Below are positions 1-5,849 of a stretch of DNA of 7,349 bases, piece after piece. A program made the translations under genes and the position numbers. Source of the DNA: Planctomycetota bacterium (GTDB taxonomy: Bacteria > Planctomycetota > Planctomycetia > Planctomycetales > Planctomycetaceae); the NCBI GenBank assembly GCA_026692825.1, contig JAPLOC010000183.1, forward strand, positions 1 through 7,349. Direction: 5' to 3'. The notes below the pieces were generated by a model. The model was given only the letters and a program-made list of their open reading frames with translations, was not told the origin of the DNA and did not search any database. The number at the start of each line of letters is the position of its first letter. The first letter of the stretch is position 1.

Positions 1-117
1 CGGACCGCGCTCAGCATGCTGAAGAACGAAACGACGGCAAAGATGGGAATCAAGAACAAACGACTCAGAGCCGCTTGGAGTACCGAATATCTCGAGAAAG
101 TCCTGTTTTCAGAGTGA
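1..117 (+). CDS. Transposase C-terminal fragment, ISAs1-like (5' end outside window)
   Basis: The + strand is open in frame 1 from the window edge to TGA at 115-117, giving the last 38 residues of a protein. They begin RTALSMLKNETT, continue with GIKNKRLRAAW and end YLEKVLFSE. This matches from memory the conserved tail of ISAs1-family (DDE, H-repeat related) transposases, of the general form LRR-ALxLLKxExxxKxGIKxKRLxAxWxxxYLxKVL. The family catalyses cut-and-paste or replicative movement of its own element; the catalytic DDE residues would lie upstream, outside the window. The stop codon is 19 bp from the IS tip, as usual for compact insertion sequences. The fragment converges with, and overlaps by 9 bp, the truncated kinase frame on the other strand. 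Whether the full transposase is intact cannot be seen. Confidence 0.75.
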   Translation, partial: RTALSMLKNETTAKMGIKNKRLRAAWSTEYLEKVLFSE

Positions 118-3045
118 TTTTGGTGCAATCGCCCTGGCGACCAACCAGCGTCCGTTTCCAGGAAGGAGGAGTGTGTTAATCGGGGCGGCTGAGTTCGCAA
201 CCGCCGTGGATGGCGGCGGCATCAAAGTGATTCGCTCGACCTTAGACTTCAGATTCCAAAGAAAAGTCTGGCCGGTGGGCCCCCCCGCGATCAGCCATCG
301 ACTGTTCGGACTGAATTCAAATGGCGCATCCTCGAAAATAGCTGACTCCAGCCCTAACACTTTCGTAGGGATCGATACTGCAGGCATTAACATGCGCTGT
401 GACGAAATGGGGTCAGAGGCCTCCAAATCGTACAATTGCAAACCCGCTTCGGAATCGATGAAAGCCAGCCACCGTTCGTCGCGGCTGATTTTGGGTTCAA
501 AGTTTCCATAAGGCAATCGATGAGAATGAATCACCACCGGGTCTTGTTCTGAAATTTGGGTGTTCCAAATCAAAAACGTCGCTTTGTTGTGTCTGGAATG
601 GTTGAGTGTGATCCACTTTCCAGCGGCACTAAACGCCGGCGCCTCCCATCCTTGTGTACTCGGAGGCACAGTCAGAACGATTTGGAGAGGATCCGCGGGA
701 TCCAGACGCAGGCACGAACAGACAACCTGAACTGTCAAATCGTTTCCGCGCCACTCCGCATGTTGCCAGACCACCGCAACTTGCCGTCCATCAGCGCTGA
801 ATTCAATTCTGCCACAATAGCCATCGAATTGCGGAGTCGCGACATTCCATCGTGCCACGCCAACAGTTGGCTCTGAACTGGTTAAGGAAAACAGCGTCGC
901 GTCCCCCAGCGTGTTGACTGTGAACAGCCAGTTGTTGTCTTTTGAGAACGCGATTTCTGAAATCTTTTCGTCAGATTCTCCGAACTTTGATCCCGCGGCG
1001 GGTGGAGCGGCTTTCAGCAGATCCCACAAGCGGCCCGGCCCCTCTCCATTGGCCGCCGCGAGCCATCGACCATTTGGGCTGGCTGTGACTTTCGTAGCAA
1101 TCCAATCACCATCTGTAATTGGCCGACCCCTGCGGGTCGACAGCTCATCACGCAGCGCCTGGAGCGCAGCGACCATTGCCGGCTGTCCGAACCGGGTGGT
1201 TGTACTGACTGCCTCTATGGCCAGCCCCAAAGCCGATCTGTCGTGAACTGACCGCAATTGCTGAGACCGCACGGCGAGCGCCGTCGCCCGCGCGCGCAGC
1301 GCTTCGCTCTCCGCCCTTTCCTGATGGCGTTTTGCACGATACGACACGTCCTGCGACAGGTTGGACTGCAACTTGGCCGCCCGGCTTTCGGATTCGATCC
1401 GCTGATTCAATTTCACAAGTTCGTCATTCCGTTGTCGCTCCAGTGCCGCTTCCTGGGTCTGTTTCAGCACTTCACGCTGCGCGACGATCGCTTCCCGGTT
1501 TTGAAACCACAACAGTGCCCCCACCGCCACCAAAGCGGTCAACAGCAGGGACGCGACCAGCGCGAACGTCATCCGGCGGCGCTTGTTGTCGGCCTGCGCA
1601 CGTGCCAGCGCTTCCGTCGCGAGCTGATCGGACAGCACCCGGCGTTTCGCCTCCTCCTCCACGCGGGCCTGGGCTTCGACTCGGGCCAGTTCCGCGACCC
1701 GCAACTTGTCCTGCACTCCCTCCTGATACGCACGCAACGCGTTCGCCAGTCCCTGCGCGTCACGCGGTCGGTCCGCAGGCTCGGCGGACAGGCATTGCCG
1801 CGTCAACGAAACCAGCGCCGCGTCCGCACTGCAATTGTCCAGCCGCTCGAACGCGTCCCCCAGGTCGGCTCGCGTCGCCTTGCGCCAGATGTGTCCCCCG
1901 TCCGTCCCCACGTACGGCGGCTTTCCCGTCAAAATCTCACACAGGATCGCCCCCAGTCCAAAAACGTCGGCTCGCTCATCGAGGCGGTCGACCTCGCCCA
2001 GCGCCTGTTCCGGAGGCATATACGCGGGCGTTCCCAGCACACTCCCCGCTTGTGTCTGGGATCCCGTACCGCTTCCCCCGTCGACGCTGGAACCTCCCGA
2101 CCGAACCGTGCGGATCACACTGATGACCTCGGGCACATCGCGGGGGGGCGATTCGGAATCGGTCGTGGTGGTTTCCGACATCACCTTGGCCAGCCCCCAA
2201 TCCATCACCTGCACTTCGCCAAACGCCCCCACCATGATATTCGCCGGCTTCAGATCGCGATGGATCACCTTGCGCGAATGGGCGTACGCCAGCGTCTGAC
2301 AGACCTGCTCAAAAATCCCCAAAAACCGCGGCCGGTCTTCCAGGGGATCACTGCGACCCGCCAGCAGTTTCGCCAGCGTTTTCCCCTTCACCAGCTTCAT
2401 GGTGAAATAGGGGCGTTTGTCGGCGAATTCCCCCACCTGATAGACCGGAGCCACCCCCGGATGCTGCAACTGGCCGTGAATCTGCGCCTCTTCGACAAAC
2501 CGTTGCAGCAGCTCGGTCTTTCCCTGATGGTTTTCGAGCAGAACTTTCACCGCGACGTCGCGGTGCAGACTGGTATCGTGCCCGTACAGCACCGCTCCCA
2601 TCCCCCCCCGCGCGATCTCGCTGGAGATCTCCAGTGTCGCGGTCGACGCGGGGTGCAGCCCCCGTTTTGAACCCAAAGCCGAGACCACCGGGGCGTCGGC
2701 GGGCAGGGGGTTACCCGAGTCGAAATCGATCGAAGAGAGATTTCCCGTCAGATCCGGGTCGGGACTCTTCGCGTCAGGGCCGGCACCTGAATCGACCGGT
2801 GGTCCCCCGGAAAGGTCAGCCGTCTCGCGCGGGTCGAATTCGCCGGGCCGGCCGGTCTCCACCCCATCGGGTAAGCCCCGCCGGTCCGCCACGTCGGCGA
2901 GATTCAAAAACGTCGTCTCGGGAGATTTCAGCAGTTGGCCGCACTGTCCGCAGGTGCCGACGTGCGCGAGGATTTCGGCGGTGCGGTCAGCCGCCAGAAG
3001 ACCGGATTGCGCCTGTTGAATTTCCGACGCGCTGGGACAGGGCAT
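109..3045 (-). CDS. Membrane Ser/Thr protein kinase with WD40-like C-terminus, 3' end truncated by an IS
   Basis: Predicted Hanks-type Ser/Thr kinase of 978 aa from ATG at 3045. TTG at 3072 and GTG at 3057 would add 9 or 4 residues; none has a clear Shine-Dalgarno, and MPCPS is the usual beginning of such planctomycete proteins. In order: H28-x3-C32-x2-C35, a zinc-binding motif like that of anti-sigma/zf-HC2 modules; an acidic, Pro/Gly-rich linker; the kinase domain, about residues 140-440, with glycine loop IARGGMGAV (144-152), K167, E186, HRDLKPAN (262-269, catalytic D264), DWG (282-284) replacing DFG, and GTPAYMPPEQ (338-347). All catalytic residues are present, so activity is likely. A Ser/Thr/Gly-rich insert of about 43 residues lengthens the activation loop. 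Charged, coiled-coil-like helices (446-491, 516-606) flank one membrane segment (492-514), putting the kinase in the cytoplasm and the sensor outside it. WD-like repeats follow (GRWLAA, LWDL). The seventh stops after GRWLVA (about 970); residues 971-978 are encoded by the IS end. Confidence 0.9.
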   Translation of the reverse strand: MPCPSASEIQQAQSGLLAADRTAEILAHVGTCGQCGQLLKSPETTFLNLADVADRRGLPDGVETGRPGEFDPRETADLSGGPPVDSGAGPDAKSPDPDLTGNLSSIDFDSGNPLPADAPVVSALGSKRGLHPASTATLEISSEIARGGMGAVLYGHDTSLHRDVAVKVLLENHQGKTELLQRFVEEAQIHGQLQHPGVAPVYQVGEFADKRPYFTMKLVKGKTLAKLLAGRSDPLEDRPRFLGIFEQVCQTLAYAHSRKVIHRDLKPANIMVGAFGEVQVMDWGLAKVMSETTTTDSESPPRDVPEVISVIRTVRSGGSSVDGGSGTGSQTQAGSVLGTPAYMPPEQALGEVDRLDERADVFGLGAILCEILTGKPPYVGTDGGHIWRKATRADLGDAFERLDNCSADAALVSLTRQCLSAEPADRPRDAQGLANALRAYQEGVQDKLRVAELARVEAQARVEEEAKRRVLSDQLATEALARAQADNKRRRMTFALVASLLLTALVAVGALLWFQNREAIVAQREVLKQTQEAALERQRNDELVKLNQRIESESRAAKLQSNLSQDVSYRAKRHQERAESEALRARATALAVRSQQLRSVHDRSALGLAIEAVSTTTRFGQPAMVAALQALRDELSTRRGRPITDGDWIATKVTASPNGRWLAAANGEGPGRLWDLLKAAPPAAGSKFGESDEKISEIAFSKDNNWLFTVNTLGDATLFSLTSSEPTVGVARWNVATPQFDGYCGRIEFSADGRQVAVVWQHAEWRGNDLTVQVVCSCLRLDPADPLQIVLTVPPSTQGWEAPAFSAAGKWITLNHSRHNKATFLIWNTQISEQDPVVIHSHRLPYGNFEPKISRDERWLAFIDSEAGLQLYDLEASDPISSQRMLMPAVSIPTKVLGLESAIFEDAPFEFSPNSRWLIAGGPTGQTFLWNLKSKVERITLMPPPSTAVANSAAPINTLLLPGNGRWLVARAIAPKSL
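115..136. repeat. Right terminal inverted repeat of the IS
   Basis: These 22 bases lie between the transposase stop and the inferred IS tip. On the - strand they read CAGGGCGATTGCACCAAAAT and then CA. Translated in the kinase frame, they and the bases just beyond give the foreign tail RAIAPKSL. The inner limit of the repeat is uncertain, because the left terminal repeat is needed to define it. Confidence 0.55.
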
Positions 3046-3089
3046 GAGCTTTACCACGGGGGGTGACGGCAATCATCGCGATCTGGCGG

Positions 3090-3382
3090 AGCAACGGATC
3101 GGTGTTCGCAAAAACATCCTCCCGCAGCCCGCAGTCGTCGACCGTGAATTGTCGCGGAAACATCGCGCGACCGTCAAGCGGCGGAAATACGGCCGCTCAA
3201 ACGATCTCCACGGGTCAGTGTGGGAATGGACCGATTCGTTTTCCGCCGATACGGTCACCGAGGGTGCAGACCTCGCGGCCTTGCTGGCGACGTGAACCGC
3301 ATGTACTGCGGGGACCAGTGCCTGGGACGGCCTCCATGGACTGCGGGATCTCGATCCCGTCTTTCGTTCTTCCTCACAAAAT
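3090..3382 (+). pseudogene. Degenerate FGE/SUMF1-type (sulfatase-modifying factor) gene fragment
   Basis: No intact frame exists here, but ordered pieces of the FGE-sulfatase fold can be read on the + strand by switching frames. At 3096-3161 is GSVFAKTSS...STVNCRGN, resembling the F-G...N-x-x-GN stretch of the family. At 3200-3241 is NDLHGSVWEWTDSF, matching the signature (L)YDMHGNVWEW. At 3300-3314 is HVLRG, matching RVLRGGSW. At 3314-3382, after another shift, comes TSAWDGL...VFRSSSQN, resembling the GSW...RSA-R end. At least three frame changes and an in-frame TGA at 3293-3295 break it. Order and spacing agree with the C-terminal part of the family, which includes formylglycine-generating enzymes and EgtB/PvdO-like proteins. 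The N-terminal half is missing and the kinase start abuts the remnant. The VWEW block is the strongest evidence; the first and last blocks are weaker. Confidence 0.6.
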
Positions 3383-3390
3383 GCAAACCT

Positions 3391-3450
3391 CCCCCTCCCC
3401 CCGCGAAGGACGTCGCCAAGCACGCCCAACTCCGTTGCGGGGAGAGGGGG
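3391..3450. repeat. Imperfect 19-bp inverted repeat (G/C-rich hairpin)
   Basis: The left arm at 3391-3409 (CCCCCTCCCCCCGCGAAGG) is nearly the reverse complement of the right arm at 3432-3450 (CCGTTGCGGGGAGAGGGGG), with about three mismatches and a 22-nt loop. It follows directly on the FGE relic and lies between the divergent kinase and lipoprotein genes. It could fold in RNA on either strand. No U-run follows it on the + strand, so a classical intrinsic terminator is not supported. A dispersed intergenic repeat is the more likely reading. Confidence 0.55.
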
Positions 3451-3476
3451 GCGGTTGCGCCGGTGGGGAAGACAAA

Positions 3477-3503
3477 CATCCTTTTCATCCTCTTCATCCT
3501 GTC
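3477..3503. repeat. Three tandem 9-bp repeats, CATCCTNTN
   Basis: Three adjacent units read CATCCTTTT (3477-3485), CATCCTCTT (3486-3494) and CATCCTGTC (3495-3503). On the - strand this is a purine-rich AGGATGA-type repeat. Similar short AGGATGA tandems are, from memory, common between genes in planctomycetes and relatives. A T-rich stretch (ACTTTTTT) follows at about 3506-3513. No function can be assigned. Confidence 0.65.
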
Positions 3504-3520
3504 CTACTTTTTTCGTCCGT

Positions 3521-3546
3521 CGAATCAACACACCCGCGGTGATTCG
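3521..3546. promoter_or_regulatory. Short dyad CGAATCA-N12-TGATTCG upstream of the lipoprotein gene
   Basis: Two perfect 7-bp arms, CGAATCA at 3521-3527 and TGATTCG at 3540-3546, are separated by 12 bases. The dyad lies 29 bp before the first possible ATG of the lipoprotein gene. Position and symmetry would suit an operator for a dimeric regulator, but a 7-bp dyad can arise by chance and no cognate regulator is visible. Confidence 0.25.
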
Positions 3547-3575
3547 CGCTGTTTTCGCCCGGCGGACCTCCCGCT

Positions 3576-5252
3576 ATGATGCGAAAGCGTCGATTTTCAC
3601 CCGTTCCGACAGTTCTCTTTCGCGGTCCATTGCCTTCCACCATGCGGCCAGCGACCTCCGCCACGTCGTCCATACCCCCCTGCCTACCGACGTTTCGGTC
3701 GGCATCGAAATGGGTTGTCGCATCGGTTTGTTTCGTGCTGCTGGTTGTCATCGCCGGATGTGAACCTCAAACTCCCGTCTCAGACAAGGATCCTTCCAAG
3801 GTCAGTAACGAACCGACCAAAAGCCAGAAGCTGTCGGACACCGAACTCAAACGGCAGATTGACGCGTTTTGCGGTGCCTGTCACGGGGTGCCGCTCCCCG
3901 AGTCGTTCCCCAAGTCGGCGTGGCACGAAGAGGTGAACAAGGGGTTCAATTTCTACCTGGAATCGGGCCGGTCGGACCTGGTTTCTCCGCCGATGGTTGA
4001 GGTGGTCGAATGGTACGTCGCCCGGGCACCGCGCGAGCTGGTGATCGCTCGTCAGGACGATCTGGAGACTTCCCCCAAAGTCCCGTTCCGATTCGAGCCA
4101 GCGTTGACCGCCGTCGAGTTGACCAAGGCGAATACTGCGGTGGCGTCGTTGGCATGGCGGCCACTGACGATTGGTGGCAAACCTGAGTTGCTGTTTTGCG
4201 ACATGCGATTTGGCGGGGTGAAGGCGTTTCAGCCGACCGATCCGAAATCGTCGTTGCGGGTCATCTCGTTCCTGGAAAATCCGTGCCACGCCGAGACGTG
4301 TGATTTGGATGGCGACGGGATTCTCGATCTGCTGGTGGCCGACCTGGGGAGTTTTCTTCCGCAGGATCATGCCAAAGGGGCGGTGGTGTGGCTGCGGGGG
4401 AAAGCCGACGGTGCCTATGAACAGATTGTGTTGCAGGACCAGGTGGGGCGCGTGGCCGATATCGAACCTGCGGACTTCGACAACGATGGAGACCTCGATC
4501 TGGTGGTCGCCGAGTTTGGCTGGCGCAAGACCGGGCGGATCCTGCTTTTGGAAAACCTGGGGGCAAAAGAGGGGCGGTTGGAGTTTTCCCGGCATGTCAT
4601 CGACGGCCGACACGGGAGCATTCACGTTCCCGCAGTGGACTTGGACGGGGATGGTCAACTCGATTTCATCGCGGTGGTCAGTCAGGAACACGAGACGATC
4701 GACGCGTTTCTCAATCAGGGAGGGCTGAAGTTCGCTCGGCAGACGATTTTCCGAGGCCCGGACCCCACTTATGGTTCGACCGGGATCCAGGTGATTGACT
4801 TTGATGCGGACGGCGATCTCGATTGTCTCGCGACCAATGGGGACATGTTCGACACGTTTTACCTGAAGCCGTACCACGGCGTGCGATGGTTCGAGAATCG
4901 TGGTGAGTTTCCGTGGACCGAGCATTTTCTGGCGGAGATGCCGGGGGTGCATCGGGCGTTGGCGGGGGATCTCGATGGAGACGGGGATCTGGATATCGCG
5001 GCCTGTTCGCTGTTTCCCGATTCGATCGCGGGGAATCAGATTCGCCCCGATTTTGACGCCGTCCTGTGGTTGGAACAGACCGAACCGGGTCAGTTTCGTC
5101 GGCATAGTTTGCGAAAAGGACATGGGCGATTTCCCTCGCTGGAGCTGGCCGACTTCGACGCGGACGGTGATCTCGATATCGCAGTCGGCGCGATTCGAGA
5201 GGACGAGCAGACCCCGACAGTGGGGGTGTTCTGGAATGACCGGATTCCGTGA
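3576..5252 (+). CDS. Lipoprotein with one-heme cytochrome c motif and FG-GAP/VCBS repeat propeller
   Basis: Exported protein, 558 aa from ATG 3576. ATG 3642 (residue 23) is an equally possible start, giving a more usual lipoprotein leader; a TATGAT at 3575-3580 would then serve as a -10 box, though its -35 is poor. The hydrophobic stretch (residues 47-60) ends in lipobox IAG-C62, so the mature protein is probably lipid-anchored outside the cytoplasmic membrane. Residues 88-155 form a small cytochrome c-like domain: CGACH (C99, C102, H103) binds one heme, and M140 in SPPM is a candidate second ligand. From about 190 to 550 come acidic DxDGDGxxD calcium-binding motifs at 243-251, 300-308, 355-363, 408-416, 465-473 and 526-534. 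With a degenerate first unit (191-220) they suggest a seven-bladed propeller of the FG-GAP/VCBS type. The cytochrome c plus FG-GAP pairing is known in planctomycetes and Bacteroidetes, but substrate and partner are unknown; periplasmic electron transfer is inference. The stop overlaps the next start. Confidence 0.9.
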   Translation: MMRKRRFSPVPTVLFRGPLPSTMRPATSATSSIPPCLPTFRSASKWVVASVCFVLLVVIAGCEPQTPVSDKDPSKVSNEPTKSQKLSDTELKRQIDAFCGACHGVPLPESFPKSAWHEEVNKGFNFYLESGRSDLVSPPMVEVVEWYVARAPRELVIARQDDLETSPKVPFRFEPALTAVELTKANTAVASLAWRPLTIGGKPELLFCDMRFGGVKAFQPTDPKSSLRVISFLENPCHAETCDLDGDGILDLLVADLGSFLPQDHAKGAVVWLRGKADGAYEQIVLQDQVGRVADIEPADFDNDGDLDLVVAEFGWRKTGRILLLENLGAKEGRLEFSRHVIDGRHGSIHVPAVDLDGDGQLDFIAVVSQEHETIDAFLNQGGLKFARQTIFRGPDPTYGSTGIQVIDFDADGDLDCLATNGDMFDTFYLKPYHGVRWFENRGEFPWTEHFLAEMPGVHRALAGDLDGDGDLDIAACSLFPDSIAGNQIRPDFDAVLWLEQTEPGQFRRHSLRKGHGRFPSLELADFDADGDLDIAVGAIREDEQTPTVGVFWNDRIP

Positions 5253-5737
5253 TGGCGCGACAGGAACAGGATCGGGAAGACCTGATCGCCGAGGCGACCG
5301 CGCTGCGGACGCGGGTCGAGTTTCAACTTCCCCATCCGTCGGAACCGGTGGTCGTCGGGCAGCGGTCGAATGGCTGTTTGTCGGTCTATTTTGGGGCCGA
5401 CCCGGTGTATCACTTCGATGAGAACGGGGGCTTGCGGCGGGCGTTTGCCGCGGGAGTTTTGTACCGGAGCGAACAAGAAACCCTGAGTCGGCTCATCCGT
5501 CACCGACCCGACCAACAGACCAGTGAACTGTTGCGGTCGGACCTGACCGTGATCGAGTGCGAGGAGTTCTTGCATATTGCGCACGAACGACTGGACGAAC
5601 TTTGCGGTGCGATCGACGCGGGTAAGGCGGTTGTGCTGCGGCAAGTCAGTCCGGAAGAGGATCCCGTTGGCACGTTGCGTCGCGGGCTGGAAACAGCGCG
5701 GGGCGGCCGACTTTCCCCCAGGATCGGCTTGCGGTAG
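5252..5737 (+). CDS. Conserved hypothetical protein, translationally coupled to the lipoprotein gene
   Basis: A protein of 161 aa from ATG 5252-5254, which shares its A with the TGA of the preceding gene (TGATG). A GTG one codon upstream (5249) is the only nearby alternative. This overlap suggests translational coupling. There is no signal peptide or membrane segment, so it is probably cytoplasmic. The N-terminal half contains VVVGQRSNG, then VYFGADPVYHFDENGGLRRA and GVLYR, which look like a compact beta-sheet unit. The second half is charged and helical (about residues 90-125), with a Pro/Gly/Arg-rich tail. I have the impression that planctomycetes carry similar proteins with the FGxDPVYxFDxxGxLRRAF pattern, but I cannot name a domain family or a function. 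Codon use matches its neighbours and the frame is clean throughout, so it is very probably a real gene. The different cell compartment from its coupled partner is notable. Confidence 0.85.
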   Translation: MARQEQDREDLIAEATALRTRVEFQLPHPSEPVVVGQRSNGCLSVYFGADPVYHFDENGGLRRAFAAGVLYRSEQETLSRLIRHRPDQQTSELLRSDLTVIECEEFLHIAHERLDELCGAIDAGKAVVLRQVSPEEDPVGTLRRGLETARGGRLSPRIGLR

Positions 5738-5849
5738 GATCTGCGCCGGGATCGTCGTTCTCGATTCCAATGGACGGTTGCGCCGGCGATCCAGGGCGGT
5801 CGAGTGAGGTGCAGTCCAGGGCCCGTTAACGATCGCAGAAAGTCGTTCG

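Larger units (their letters stand above)
1..136 (+). mobile_element. Right end of an insertion sequence, probably ISAs1 family
   Basis: This is the right-hand terminus of an IS that continues left of the window. It holds the transposase C-terminus (stop at 115-117) followed by 19 bp ending in ATCGCCCTG at 136. Read inward from the tip, the end is CAGGGCGATTGCACCAAAAT. As I recall, ISAs1-family elements end in CAGGG-type inverted repeats and duplicate about 8-10 bp of target. The tip coincides exactly with the point where the opposing kinase gene stops looking like a WD repeat protein, which independently supports the boundary. If the duplication is 8 bp, it would be GCGACCAA at 137-144; the other copy lies outside the window. 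The family name rests on the transposase tail only. Confidence 0.75.

Noticed and set aside
1258..2670. A 470-codon open frame on the + strand, antisense to the kinase
   Set aside because: It lies entirely within the kinase gene, has Arg/Pro/His-rich content without domains, and is explained by GC-rich codon bias on the opposite strand.
109..3045. The kinase plus WD-repeat protein as part of an anti-phage or conflict system
   Set aside because: There are no nuclease, NTPase or other effector partners nearby, and membrane-anchored kinases with WD-like repeats are ordinary signalling proteins in planctomycetes.
3073..3531. A 152-codon - strand frame directly upstream of the kinase, considered as a possible sigma factor
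   Set aside because: The translation has none of the sigma-70 region 2 or 4 features and runs through the hairpin and the FGE relic.
3780..5123. A 447-codon open frame on the - strand opposite the FG-GAP lipoprotein
   Set aside because: It is the mirror of the repeated DxDGDGxxD codons and shows no domain; the + strand protein has a lipobox, a heme site and repeats.
5090..5770. A 226-codon - strand frame opposite the unknown 161-aa gene
   Set aside because: It covers the end of one gene and the whole of the next on the other strand; no recognisable domain, and the + strand gene has a better start through overlap coupling.
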